DNA of 64,000 bases from Cytidiella melzeri (GCA_022592445.1 JABYQR010000188.1:1-64000), one strand, 5' to 3'. Positions 22,634 to 33,501 are shown, numbered from the stretch's first letter. Numbers and translations are program-made. The notes: generated by a model not told the origin, from the letters alone.

Positions 22634-23500
22634 CTACATGGTAGGGCCCAATGGTTCTGACTTCTCCGAGCCGTGGTCGGAGGGTGACGGTGACCTCGAA
22701 GGTGGCAGGGGGGACAAAGGTGAATCCCGCGGAAACACGGCCGACAGCCAATTGTTGATCTCAGCGACCTGTGGCAAGGTGATGATCTCGATGTCGAGGG
22801 ACAGTAGTTCACCTGTCACCCCGCGCAGCCATCGACGGACATTGTCCTCCGTGGGTTCTTCGGTCATGGCAGTTGTCTCGAACAACTGCGATGCCGTGGG
22901 CTCGATCTCCTCCTTGCCAACCGCGACGAGAGCTTGAATGAACTCGACGGATGGCGTGGTCGACGAGGACGGTGGTCCCAGGCGGGCAACTCTGATCATC
23001 CCCCTGAGACGGTCCGAGTTTCCTACTCGGCGAGTGACTGGGTCCCTTTCGGTTCCAGGAATCTCGACGTTTGGATTCGCGTTGAGATGACGAATCCAAG
23101 TCTCGATGACCTGGGGTGCTAGACTTGCGCCCGGGTCACTCGTGGGCACCATTGGGGGTGCGGGCCTTGTGTTCGCCTGCCGGCGAGGGGGACGGTTTGC
23201 AGGTTGCCCTGCGCGAGTAGTGTGTTGTGCGGGTTTCCCCGCGCGTGGTGGTAGGCGCATCATGTTGGATGGCCCGGAGGGAGGCGGTCGGCTCTTGATG
23301 CTGGCGAGCCATTCCTCGTGTGTGCGCGTGGACGGTCCCGGCGCGAAGGGGTTGTGTTGAGGGGGCGAGGACGTGGACGAGGCAGCGGGTTGACCTGCAT
23401 GCGACGTCTTTGCCTTCTTCTTCTTCTTCCCCTTCTCAGCCTGCTGCTGAGTCCTGTCTGGCAGTGGGTACCAGGTAGGCCTCGGTAGGGACTCCCTCAC
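22634..23500 (-). CDS. Extra ORF of the nested gypsy (288 aa)
   Basis: An open frame of 288 residues between pol and the 3' LTR, sense to the element. It has a Lys-rich patch (KGKKKKKAK), a Pro/Arg-rich low-complexity middle, then a more ordered segment (VIETWIRHLNANPNVEIPG; FIQALVAVGKEEIEP; VRRWLRGVTGELLSLDIEI) and an acidic, Ser-rich tail. It begins 24 bp after the stop of the previous extra ORF, so both may come from one transcript. No family is recognised. The position is that of env in retroviruses, but there is no signal peptide or membrane span. Confidence 0.6.
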   Translation of the reverse strand: MRESLPRPTWYPLPDRTQQQAEKGKKKKKAKTSHAGQPAASSTSSPPQHNPFAPGPSTRTHEEWLASIKSRPPPSGPSNMMRLPPRAGKPAQHTTRAGQPANRPPRRQANTRPAPPMVPTSDPGASLAPQVIETWIRHLNANPNVEIPGTERDPVTRRVGNSDRLRGMIRVARLGPPSSSTTPSVEFIQALVAVGKEEIEPTASQLFETTAMTEEPTEDNVRRWLRGVTGELLSLDIEIITLPQVAEINNWLSAVFPRDSPLSPLPPSRSPSPSDHGSEKSEPLGPTM

Positions 23501-23524
23501 GGCTTCCTGTTCGGCAGCCGTTCT

Positions 23525-25222
23525 TCAATTGCGGGGGACCTGGTTACAGTGATGGACGTAGAGCTTCCAGAACTCGTACGCCTCAGAGTTGCACTGATCG
23601 TGCGCAACGTCGCGGAGGTGCCTAACCTTGCCGACGGTCCTGGGGAACAGCCAGTGCCCAGGGTTCTGTCCATTTGACGCGTACAGCTGCAGAGCTCTGC
23701 GGCTGTCGTCGCGCTGCCTCAGCAGACTGGGCCTCACGCGTGTGAGGCGCGTGCGGTCAGGTCCCACCGCACCCCGACGTACGGTCCCTAGACCAGTGGT
23801 GAAGCCGTGCCGCTCAGACTCGGTCTGGCGGCCTAGTGGCCAGTGGGCTGGGTAGCCCGGGAACCCGTAAGGGTAGAGCTTCAGCTCGTGCTTCGTCCAG
23901 TTCACCTCCGTGATCGGATTGATCATGTTTTCGTTTGGGGGTGTGTCTGGCAGGCGGTCCTCACAATCCACTGGGATACCGTATATAATACGATATCCTC
24001 GGTTCACCACGTCGGGGCCGATGATTATCGGTACGCCCTGTGGGTCCCTCAGTGGGATGAGCCTGTCGTACACGCTCGTGTTACTGATGTGGACGTGGGC
24101 GTTGGGGTCCCTGGCTCCCGGGGCGCAATACCAATCGATGGTTGGGGGCCGTTGCTGTGAGGCTGGCTCCAGTCGTTGTGCGAGTGCAGCCCCTTGCGGG
24201 GCGGGTGTGATACGCTCTGCGAGCGATATTGGTGGAGGCGTTGCCTCGCGAGGTTCAGTCTCATCGACTGTCATGCGCTCCTCTAAGGGTGCGCGCGGGG
24301 GAGTTGCCTCCGGGTGTAATGTCCTGGATGGACCTGCCTGTCTCTCCTCCTCATCAATCTGGCGGTCGTACTCCTCCGCCTCCTTTCTCGCCTTCGCATG
24401 AGCCCTCTTTGCCCCACGCTTCGTGGTTGGCTCATCGTTGTATTCGCTCCAATTCTCCTCCCACTCGTCCCGCCCTTCTCCGTAGTGGTCGCGAGCGATC
24501 TCGAAGTGGTGGATCTGCTTCTTGAGATCCTCCGTCGGGACCGTTGCACAACAGTTCGACGCCGCTTCCCTAGATTGTGCGCATCCACGCTGCGCAAGCT
24601 CCCTCCGTAAATCCTCACTCTTGAACTCCTGGTACTTGAGTTCGGATTCCGAACGGCCCAGAGCGTCCTCGGTCCCGCTGAGGCGTTCCTCGCAACGTCG
24701 CAGCTCCTCTAGATAGTAGTCGCGGTCGTGCCGTAAGCGGTCTACGTCGTCGCGTAGCCGATCGTTCTCCTGACGGAGGCGATCGAGCTCGCGCGAGTTG
24801 GCTCGTGGTGCTGTGACGGTGTCCCGTCGATTTTGCCGTGTAGGCAGAGATTGTAGTCGCTGTTCCGCCACAAGGGCGTTGTTGAATGAGGCAGACTGGG
24901 CATGGCTGGCCCTGTGCGTCATCCAGTCAGAGCAAATGGGACAGCCGATGGGGTGTACAACTCTTACACCTGGGATGTGGGCCCAAGGTGTTTCGTCGTC
25001 GCCAGACGGCAGTGAGGAGCTCCTCCTACGCTTCCGTGAGGAGCGGGAGGACTCTCCTCTGGACTGCTGTGAGTCCCGTGAGCCGCTTGCGCGGCGATCC
25101 TCGCGTGAGCGACGAGGGGGTGTTGCACGGTCTGTGCAATTTTGAGGGCGGCGAGGCGAGCGGTCTTGCGACCGTCCTCGTCCTTGTCCGTCCCGAGATC
25201 CTTGGCTTCTGTTTGCTGACAT
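23525..25222 (-). CDS. Extra ORF of the nested gypsy (565 aa, coiled coil)
   Basis: The frame is open further upstream, overlapping the end of pol, but the first ATG is at 25222 (MSANRSQG). The N-terminus is rich in Arg-Ser dipeptides with KRRRSSS. A CPICSDWMTHRASH segment could bind zinc (C-x2-C-x5-H-x3-H). A long coiled coil follows (RELDRLRQENDRLRDD onward, about 90 residues). The C-terminal 200 residues look folded (HVHISNTSVYDRLIPLRD; NRGYRIIYGIPVDCEDRLPD; LKLYPYGFPGYPAHWPLG). I do not recognise a family. A nucleic-acid-binding or capsid-associated role is possible inference. Confidence 0.65.
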   Translation of the reverse strand: MSANRSQGSRDGQGRGRSQDRSPRRPQNCTDRATPPRRSREDRRASGSRDSQQSRGESSRSSRKRRRSSSLPSGDDETPWAHIPGVRVVHPIGCPICSDWMTHRASHAQSASFNNALVAEQRLQSLPTRQNRRDTVTAPRANSRELDRLRQENDRLRDDVDRLRHDRDYYLEELRRCEERLSGTEDALGRSESELKYQEFKSEDLRRELAQRGCAQSREAASNCCATVPTEDLKKQIHHFEIARDHYGEGRDEWEENWSEYNDEPTTKRGAKRAHAKARKEAEEYDRQIDEEERQAGPSRTLHPEATPPRAPLEERMTVDETEPREATPPPISLAERITPAPQGAALAQRLEPASQQRPPTIDWYCAPGARDPNAHVHISNTSVYDRLIPLRDPQGVPIIIGPDVVNRGYRIIYGIPVDCEDRLPDTPPNENMINPITEVNWTKHELKLYPYGFPGYPAHWPLGRQTESERHGFTTGLGTVRRGAVGPDRTRLTRVRPSLLRQRDDSRRALQLYASNGQNPGHWLFPRTVGKVRHLRDVAHDQCNSEAYEFWKLYVHHCNQVPRN

Positions 25223-25473
25223 GTTGTTGTAGTGATTTGTAGAGCTTCTTAAAGAGGGGTGTGGGGAGGCGTGAGCCTGAGTGAATTGGTTGGGAGGTGG
25301 TGGTCGTTGGAAAGAGAGGTGGCCGCTTGCAGCATGTAGTAAACGGCAATCAGGGGCGTCTGCGCATATCCCAATGTGGGATTTGCGCCCCTGAGCGCCC
25401 AAATTTTCCGCCAAGTGAATGAAATTGACGGGACCTCGGAGATCCGAGATGTTTCGGTGGTGTCCCGTCGATC

Positions 25474-28400
25474 TTATCTTATCCGGGATAATTCTTGCAC
25501 CGAATTCACCCCTTGGGTGTTGAGGTAGTTGTCGAGTGCTGAGCACTCGTCTACATTGGCGAGTGGCTCCCAAGTCTCGTCTCCTAGATTCCATTTGACG
25601 TGGAACTTCAAGGACCTGTCGGTCCATTTGTGGTCATCGATCTCTTCGACCAGCCACTCCCCTTCTTCGAGGTTCCCCATGTCGTAGAATACCCGCGTTT
25701 CCCGGTGAGGGAATAATACATCGTCGTTCCTCTCGTGGCGTCTGAGTCGACTGATGTGAAACGTGGGATGGATCCGTCGCCGGACTAGGTCCTCCGGCAG
25801 TTTCAGAGTGTAGTTAGAGGTGGTTGGGTGGGCCACTTCGATCTCGTAAGGGCCAATAAATTTTGGTAACAACTTTTTAGCCCGGCCTTTCGGCAGGTTT
25901 AGATTCTCGGTGGAGAGATAAACGTATTCCCCTTCTTTCAGGGGTTTGGGTTTCCCCTCGGAGAGACTTTTGTCTCGACGCCTGTTATTGGCATGATAGG
26001 TCTGGTGGACCCGACTATCGATTATCGCGTCGTGCGCGAGCATGAGGTTATCGAGTGCCTTTTGGGCAAACGACTGAACGCCGGGCAGCTTACTGTCCGG
26101 TATAGCCCTGCTCATGCGGGGTATGTGTCCCCCAGTAAGTTCGAACGGTGCGAACCCGGTCGAACTACTGGCGGCTGCATTCAGGGCGAACTCGGTCATG
26201 GGAAGTTGGTCTACCCAGTCGCTCTGGTCAGGTTTAATCAGGGTGCGAAGCACCTGAGTAATGGAGCGGGTAGCCCGCTCAGTAGCCCCATCCGTCTGAG
26301 GATGAAAGGCTGTCAACATTAATAGTCGAGTCCCTAATAGCCTTTGTACCTCCTTCCAGAAAGCTGAAGTAAACTTCGAGTCCCTATCGCTAACAATGGA
26401 CTCGGCGACACCATGTAGTTGGACTATGTCCTTCATATAGAGCCATGCGAGTTCGCTTGCCTTGATCTTCGTAGTGACTGGAATTAAGTGTACATTAGAC
26501 GTGAGTCTGCAAAGTACTACCCAAAGGTAGTCCAGCCCTTGACACTTAGGGAACGGCCCCAAGAAGTCCATCGCTATGGACTGCCAAGGGTACGCCGGTA
26601 TGGGCAACGAGTGAAGTAGCCCTGCCGGTAGCGTGTTACTGGTCTTCGTCGTTTGGCAGAGTCCGCAGCTGAGGCAGAACTTAATCACGTCCTTCCCTAG
26701 CGTAGGCCACCAGTACAGTTTCCTGATGTACTCTGCCGTCTTTCGATGGCCATAGTGCCCCAGTGTAAGGTGGGCGTTGTCAATGATGATGTTGACGAGC
26801 ATTCTCCGCCCAACTTTGATCCTGGGGATACAAAGTACTTCGTTGCCGAAGCGGTTCTTGGTAAAGAGGAATCCATTGCGCTCTGTGAACGCACGGTATT
26901 CCGTTGGTGCCTTTTCGACCTTCGAGAGTGTGGGGTCGGACTTGTATCCTGAACGGATAATGCCCTCGAAATTATCGAGCAATTTCATCCTTTCGGATAG
27001 TGGTGCGATGTCCTCGCTGGGCTCTATGGCAGCTGGGTCTTTGCGATGCTCTGCAAGTTCGTCGGCCTCCGCGTTGCGTTCTTCGAGTTCCTCGCGAGAA
27101 CGATACTTAGTCGAGGGTTTCCCCACTTGTGCAGATCGGAGTTCTGCTCTCCTTTCCTTGGGTAGTTCATGACCCTCTGGGTCAAAGCGGATGTCGGCGT
27201 TGACATAGTCGTCGAACGGGTGGGTTTCCCCAGGGTTGTCGTTCGCGTAATAGCGAGATAGGCAGTCGGCCACCTTATTTAGTTCACCTTTCACGTAGAT
27301 TATCTTGTAATCGAAACGTTCGAGGTACTCCATCCAGCGAGTCTGCCGTGGAGAAAAGTTAGGCTGTGTCTTAAAAAATTCTAATGCCTTGTGGTCTGTG
27401 ACTATGCTGATGGGGTGACCCATGAGTTTGTCCTCCCATTTCAGTAGGGCTTTGAGTATGGCTATGGTTTCCATCTCGAATACGCGGTAAGCGTGTTGTG
27501 CCACGGTGAATTTCTTCGACATAAATCCGGCTGGTCTACACGAATGCCATTCGGGACCTTGCCCGTATACGGCTCCAACGCCATAGATGGATGCGTCGCA
27601 TATGACCCATATGGGTTCCTTGAGTCTGGGGTCTATCGGCCTGAGTATAGGCACCCTGCACGCGAGCTCCTTGATGGACTGAAAGCACTTCTCGTGCAGG
27701 GCCTTCCAATGGAAGACGTGGCCGTTCCGCGAAATTTCGGCGAGTGGTCCAGTATATGAAGATACGTCGGGCATGAACTGTGCTAGGTATTGCACCAGTC
27801 CGAGGAACCTCTGGATATCACCGTAGTCCCTGGGTGTGCGCCACTCGCGCACCTTGGCCATTTTATCAGCACTTGCGTGCAGGCCTCGATTGTCTACGAT
27901 ATGACCCAGACAGTCCATCCTTTCGGAGTAAAGGTCGCATTTGGACGCCTTGAGATATAATTCGGCGGACCTGAGGTGTTCAAATATAAGTTTGAGGTGT
28001 CCCTCGTGCTCGACAATACTGTCTGAGAAGACAAATATGTCGTCGAGGTATACATGGACGAAGCGTCCTATGTAGTCTCGGAAGATGTGCGTCATGAGAC
28101 GCTGGAAGGTGGATGGTGCGTTGCAATCTCCTTGTTGCATAACAAGGCTGAGCATTGTGCCATACACTGTAGCGAATGCGGTCTTGTGGACGTCCTCTGG
28201 GACTATACGCACTTGTTTGTACGTGTCGGAGAGGTCGATCTTTGACCTGTATTTAGCCCTTGCTACGTCCATGCGGATTTGTTCCTGGTCAGGGAACGGG
28301 GACACATCGTGTACGGTATTGTCGTTTGTTGACGGCAATCGAATACGGTTCTTAACGAACCATCCTTCTTGGGAAGGCAGAGCATTGGCGCGGCTTGGGG

Positions 28401-29321
28401 GACGTTTTGGAATGTCCACCATCCTGCTCGTTCGTATCTTTCGATTTTTTCTAGCAGCTTGGGCTTGAGTGCATCTGGGCACCTCGGGTGGTGGTACCGG
28501 TATTTATGACTTTCGTCAATGATGGGAATCGTGTGGTTTATTTCACGTATAGGAGGTAGTTTCTCCGGTACCCCGGACATGATGTCCGCATAGTCTGAAG
28601 CCCAGTGGGCTCTCAAGTGGGGTAGGTCCTTTTCGGACAATTCGGGAGGGCCTTTCGGCCTGTGTAAGGTGATATTATGGAAACGTTCACGAGTTGAGCT
28701 CGCTGCTTGTACCGCTATAGAGTCCAGCTCTGATGCGGTTGGTGGGGGGCTTGCGCCCTTCGATAGTCAATCCGTTTTTGAAGGTTTGGGTGTGAGCTTT
28801 CGCTCCCGCGTGGATTTACGCGTTATTTTCTCGTCCGTCCCTTCCCCTTCAAGAGTAGGCACGGGGTCTGTGCCGAATCGTATTGTATTTCGCGTGAAGT
28901 CCATCACCACGTTGTGCTCTCGCATGAACGGCATGCCGAGTACCATGTCGTAGTGGTCGATATTAACCACGTCGAAGTAGAGGTCGAAGGTGGAACTTCC
29001 CACCTTCAACTTCTCCTGTACTCCGAAGTTGATCTTTGAACGGCTGCCTACGCAGCCCAACTGGAGCCCAACAGGTTTTTCTAGTGGGAAGGCCGTGATT
29101 TTAGCCACGCAGGCGTATGACGGGCTTATCGCATTTATCGAGGACCCTGTGTCCAGCAAGATGTTGGCCGTGAGGCCGTGTATCGTGCCATGTATGGTTA
29201 CACAGCGTGACTTCAACTTCGGGCGAGGTCTAGCTTCGCTCGTAGTTCTCATTGCTGCACGTTGTCCGTGCTCGTCTGCAAGGCGAAAAAGGGTTTCCCC
29301 CGTGGTGGGTATCACTCGCAT
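25474..29321 (-). pseudogene. pol: Nested gypsy Pol: protease to chromodomain
   Basis: Read from 29321 downwards. Protease has LLDTGSS and GMPFMREHNV. An in-frame TGA at 28767-28769 interrupts it, and the same frame continues into reverse transcriptase (LPKKDGSLR). A 1 bp frameshift near 28320-28340 separates that from the rest: KIDLSDTY, YLDDIFVFSD, RNase H (CDASIYG, VTDHKALEF), integrase H2C2 (HLTLGHYGH...CLSCGLC), and Asp-Asp-Glu at AMDFLGP, SDRDSKF and GATERA. A C-terminal chromodomain-like segment follows (FHVKWNLGDETWEPL). Both breaks look like decay, not design. The TGA is compatible with a CGA-to-TGA change. Confidence 0.9.
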
Positions 29322-30382
29322 TCCAAATGCCGTTTCCGGGTCGGGATAGTTATCCCCTTCGTCGTACCAGTCGTCGTAGTCCCCCCGTTAGCGGTGTCCT
29401 CCTGGAGGGTATATTGGACAATGTCGTCGGCATATTCCGAGACCATCGACACCCTGTCGTCGAAGGATTCATTTACTGACATTGGTATCAGGTCAGGTAG
29501 TTGTTCTTCATCAATTCGTTGGCGAGTATTACTCGTCAGGTCGTGAAGATTGCTGGCGGCCTGTACGGCCATTTCACCCGGGGAGGGTCGAACTCTTTCG
29601 AGCATACCGTCCCATTGTTCGCGGCGGGTACGCTCTCGAGCTAGTACCGACGCTATTGAGGTTTCCCTCTGAAGTTCTGTCACAGGCGACGCCGGGTTTA
29701 TTGCCCGGCTGATAATGGCCATGTCTGTTCGCATAGCGTGGTTTTCTTCGAGTAGTTGCCTGTATATCCTGAGTAGTCGTTCCATTCGCGCGTGGTCTTC
29801 TCGCGACGTGGGCCGTGGTCGGCCTGGAAGTATTCTTCGCCAGAGGTAGTCTATTGACTCTCGGTCTTCATTCGTCACTAAATCGTCTGATGACCGCACC
29901 ACTGTAAGCCCAGTGATGAGGTGCTCTATCGTTGATCGTAACGAATGTAAGTTGAGGCTAGCTGCACTGCTGGCTGTCAGGGAGGCTTGCGCCTGTGCCG
30001 CTGTCGCAGCTGGTATGGGAAGTGGTTGAGAAAGGTCACTTTGTCCTGGTTCGAGACCCTGCTCTTTGTCCGGTTCGTCTTGCTGAGAATACAATCTCAT
30101 GCCTGCGAATCGTCCGTCGTCCGAGTCAGAGCCGTAATCGTCGTTGAGGAGGTCGTGTTCTTCTCCAGCTGCCTCCTCGTTGGAGTCATATTGTTCTCTG
30201 TTGGGGTTGTCCCCCAGTTTGTCTGTGTTCAAGTCCGTTTGGCCCTGCGACTCAATTTCGTCCTTCAGTTCCTCTGTTTCTTCTCCTACGGCGTCCATAG
30301 CGCGAAATCCGGGTTTGTTGTGATTGCTCGCATAGTGACCGTATTTGTTGCATCTGTAGCACTGAACCTTGGACAGATCCAT
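29312..30382 (-). pseudogene. Nested gypsy zinc knuckle and Gag-Pol linker
   Basis: 356 codons starting with MDLSKVQCYRCNKYGHYASNH. The knuckle is C-x2-C-x4-H-x4-H, with His where Cys is standard. An acidic linker and a helical region follow. This frame differs from the capsid frame upstream; the shift must lie near 30410-30470. At its end, a run of six G on the minus strand (29381-29386) is where the frame passes to protease (DDWYDEGDNYP). Either shift could be programmed or a mutation. Confidence 0.75.
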
Positions 30383-31773
30383 TGGAGGTTTCTTTTCACC
30401 TCCGTGGCTCGGCCGTGCTGCAGCGCCTGTGGTGTGGTTCGGGTCGGTCCCGTGCTAGCAGATGTTCCGACTCCTGCGCCCTGGATGGGGCGTCGAGTGG
30501 GTCGGTTACCCGACCGATTCGTGTGCTCTGCACGACGCGGTGGGGGTCCTTGCGGACGTCTGGGTGGATGTCTCTGACCGAATGAGGCGGGCTGCCCTTT
30601 CTCTTTGGTCCGATGGTCATTGGGGTTTCCCCCGCTTGACCTCGAGGGGTGCTCACTTGGTTTCTGTTGGGTGCGAGCACTCTTCTGCCTCTGGAATAAA
30701 CGGGCAGTCTTGTCTGCGTTTTCGATGGATAGGGCCTCCGCTAGGAGTTCCTCTATGATTGTCCCTTCGGCGGTCATCTTGCTATTTCGCATTATGGCGG
30801 TGGAGATATCTTCTGGTAGTTCCCTAAGGAACTTGCGTCGGAACTCGTAGTCACTAGGATGTTCCACCATCTGTTTGGCGCACTTGAGCATGCCTGAGTA
30901 CAGCCCTGAAACGCCGTTTCCGGCTCGGTACTGTACTCGTTCGTACCTTTCGGTCGCGAGTTGTATTGTTGCTTGATGTACGAAGCGTGTGTGAAGTTCC
31001 ATAATCACTTCTGTGAACGTCCAGTCGTCTCGATTACTGAACGGGTCCATAATCTCTGAGTTGTACCAGGTGAGAGCGTTCCCCTTGAGGGACTCTCCTA
31101 GTACCATAACTCTCGCGTAGTCATTGGATAGACCTACGAGCCTGGTGATCCAGAAGTATCTCACCAGGTTCTTCAGCCATTGATGGAAGATCTCAACGTC
31201 GTCCTCCCCGCCATACGCAGCTGGGGCTGTTGCCTTAAACTGCTTGCTTAACTGAGGCAGATCTTCCGGCTCGACCTCCATTATTTGTTTGAGTTGTCGG
31301 AGGATATACTCCGTGCTGTTGTTGTTCAGCTTCGCTGTCGCGGTAGGTGCCGCTCTGTACGCGGATACAGAGTGTGCCGTTACCGGCTGTGGTCTGTGTC
31401 GCGCTGCTGGGGCAGACACGAAGTATCGAGGGTTGACCCCTCTAGTAGGTATGTTGGGAGGGAGGGTCCTCGCCCTTCTCCTTCATGACGTGGGGTCTGG
31501 GGGAGGACCCCTTGGGATCCCTGCGCGCGGGTGCGAGTCGGAGCTTTCGCTACTACCGTCATCTCCATCTCTTGGGAAATTGGATGTACTGATTCGCTGC
31601 TGACTTCTCGTCGAGCGCGTGTAACGTTGGATGGTATATGTGTGGGGCGACCTTTCCTTTGGTGTTGGGCCATCTGCCGCGGTCGCGTTTCCGCTCGCTG
31701 CTAGACCAGCCTCTCTAAGTCGAGTGGCTTGGTCTTTTCCTGCACGAGCAGGCATTGCCCTATCTTCAGTCAT
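30286..31773 (-). pseudogene. gag: Nested gypsy Gag capsid
   Basis: The frame from 31773 has a TGA at 31483-31485 and then continues in the same frame to 30286. Arg/Pro/Ser-rich N-terminal sequence precedes a typical retrotransposon capsid region (FHQWLKNLVRYF; ESLKGNALTWYNSEI; FTEVIMELHTRFVH; EFRRKFLRELPEDI). The capsid resembles the retrotransposon Gag families of gypsy elements. A CGA-to-TGA change would explain the stop. It assembles the particle shell. Confidence 0.8.
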
Positions 31774-31776
31774 CGT

Positions 31777-32700
31777 TCAACGAGCGTGTTCGTCGGAATT
31801 GGTGTACCATGCCTCTTCGTCGCTCGTAGCGATTACTTCGGCACCCGTCATCTCTGGGTTTTCGTCTAATTTTGGGGTAGGGCCCTTTGAGGGTACCTCT
31901 ACTGGTGTTGGTTGCCCAACGTGTTCTTTGGCCGCCTTGCGGCGGCTTACTTCGTCGTTGAGCGCGTCCATATCGAACGCTTCGAAGACGTTGTGTAGAC
32001 CGCGTATGAGCTCGTGGTTCCAGTCTTCAACCCGCTGGAACCTTTCCTCCTGAGCTCTTCGCTCGTGTCTCAACTCTCTGTATGTGGTCCTGCTTTTCTT
32101 CAGACCTTCGTAAGTTTGCAGCATCGCATTAGCGAGTTCTGGGTCTAACAGGCCTTTAGCCCTTCGTTCTTCTCGAACTGATTCAATTTGGCTTTTCGCC
32201 GATACTTGTGGGTCACCTTTCGGTGTTACAAGGTCCCTACGTCTGTCTACGGTGCTACTGAAGGGGCTCTTCAGCGGGGGGCAAGTTGCCCCGTCCCCAC
32301 TGAGAGGTTCTTGCGCTTGCGCGCGTGGGGCCTTCAGCTGTTGCTGTGCCTCCATTGCGTCCGTGAGGACTCCGGTGACTGCTGAGGGTTTCCCCTCGTA
32401 TGCAGCCACCTTCGTGGTGGTGGTCTTGTTCGAAGAAGATTGGGTGGGCACTTTCTCGCTTCGCCGCCCATCTCGGACTTCGGTGATCGTCCGACCCACC
32501 GACTTGGGCTCGTCAGGGTCGCCCTTTCGGGCCTGCGATGGATCTTCTTCGGCCTCGTGCTCGCTCTTGAGCATGATGGCCACGTTTTTGGCGTCGGCCT
32601 CACTGGTCATGTGACTGACAGCTGATATGGACTGGCCGTGAGCCGTTTGCCGCAAATTGGAGGTTTTGCACGATTTTGGGTTCTTCTTCGCGTCCGACAT
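31777..32700 (-). CDS. Extra ORF upstream of gag in the nested gypsy (307 aa)
   Basis: This is the first open frame after the 5' LTR and leader (32701-32840), ending four bases before the gag frame begins. It is charged and low complexity in its first 200 residues. A helical, Arg/Glu-rich segment follows (TYRELRHERRAQEERFQRVEDW, about residues 210-235), then an acidic tail. No family is recognised. It could be the N-terminal part of a larger Gag if the two frames are bridged, or a separate protein. Confidence 0.55.
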   Translation of the reverse strand: MSDAKKNPKSCKTSNLRQTAHGQSISAVSHMTSEADAKNVAIMLKSEHEAEEDPSQARKGDPDEPKSVGRTITEVRDGRRSEKVPTQSSSNKTTTTKVAAYEGKPSAVTGVLTDAMEAQQQLKAPRAQAQEPLSGDGATCPPLKSPFSSTVDRRRDLVTPKGDPQVSAKSQIESVREERRAKGLLDPELANAMLQTYEGLKKSRTTYRELRHERRAQEERFQRVEDWNHELIRGLHNVFEAFDMDALNDEVSRRKAAKEHVGQPTPVEVPSKGPTPKLDENPEMTGAEVIATSDEEAWYTNSDEHAR

Positions 32701-32840
32701 CCGGGGTCTTCAGGGTATGTCCGGTGTGTCGGGATCTGGTATTTTATGGGCGCGTAGATAGCTTTGTGTTGTAGGGAATTGTGGAGTAGAGTGTGATTGG
32801 AGTAGAATGTATGTAGGTAGAATTCGGGTACTTAAAAAAG
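32701..32840 (-). other. 5' leader of the nested gypsy
   Basis: 140 bp between the 5' LTR and the first open frame. It should hold the primer-binding site next to 32840; I could not match that sequence to a specific tRNA from memory. Confidence 0.5.
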
Positions 32841-33124
32841 TGTAAGGGGTGTCTTCTTGGATGCACACAAGGTAAGTATGACCGATATGTATTCGGAACC
32901 TACGTGTGTACAAGATAAAAAGATGTCCTCTAAATCTACCAGATCTCAGTCCTAAATACTGAGATCTGCTACTGCGTAGTACTACTATATGCAGTATGCT
33001 ATTTTCTCACGATGGGCGCTGGCCCACTATCTAATCAGTACGAGTAAAAGGCCAGATCCACTGATCTGGCCACAGGATGCTTGCGCATCAGGTAGTGCTT
33101 GCGCACATGTATCAAACCCTAACA
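32841..33124 (-). repeat. 5' LTR of the nested gypsy
   Basis: 284 bp, differing from the other LTR at three positions, all transitions. It ends next to AAGGC (33125-33129). Confidence 0.93.
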
Positions 33125-33501
33125 AAGGCGGAGAGAGTGGTAGTGGCAGAGTAGTTGGCATGCAAGGTGGCGTAGATCTCGGCAGCGGTTTTGGTCTCGG
33201 TATCGACGAGGTGGTGGAGTGTGGGGTCAACGGTGTTCAACAGGACGAGAGAAACGTTTGTGTCAGCAATCTCCCATTTTTCGTAGTCGGCGTCCTTAGC
33301 ATCTGGCTTAGTGAGGGTGCCGTCGATGAGGGACAGGGACTTGGTGACGCGAAGGTACTGCTTGATGACAGCGTTCCATGTCTTCCAGTTGGAAGCACCA
33401 GTCAACTTGGCGATCGATTCAATCTTGATAAGAGGAGGTGCCGTGGTAGAGGCAAAAGAGGAGTTGGCCGCAGAGGGACCTGCAGAGGCGGAGGTGGACA
33501 T
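33125..33501 (-). pseudogene. gag: Copia gag N-terminal part
   Basis: Starts MSTSASAGPSAANSS at 33501 and has the copia Gag pattern: KLTGASNWKTWNAVIKQYL, TNVSLVLLNTVDPTLHHLV, AAEIYATLHANYS. It is interrupted after LSAF by the nested gypsy and continues at 22243. A 121 bp leader separates it from the 5' LTR. Confidence 0.88.

Larger units (their letters stand above)
22244..33124 (-). mobile_element. Nested 10.9 kb Ty3/gypsy element with extra ORFs
   Basis: Two 284 bp LTRs (22244-22527 and 32841-33124) with TGT...ACA ends and three differences flank a minus-strand interior of 10.3 kb. Order from the 5' side: extra ORF (32700-31777), gag, zinc knuckle and linker, protease, RT-RNase H-integrase with chromodomain-like tail (to 25474), extra ORF (25222-23525), extra ORF (23500-22634), purine tract, 3' LTR. 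It inserted into the copia gag with a 5 bp duplication. Two in-frame TGA stops and frame breaks show this copy is not autonomous. Confidence 0.93.

Noticed and set aside
22392..22937. Open frames starting in the gypsy LTR on the plus strand
   Set aside because: They begin in the LTR and run antisense to the 288-residue extra frame. The LTR part repeats at 32989 for the same reason.
23525..25222. Envelope-like gene in the nested gypsy
   Set aside because: Although the position fits, there is no signal peptide, transmembrane segment or cleavage site. The product is charged and coiled-coil, so env is not supported.
31483..31773. Several short overlapping minus-strand frames treated as separate genes
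   Set aside because: They are pieces or alternative frames of one gag; the frame holding the capsid is continuous except for the TGA at 31483-31485.
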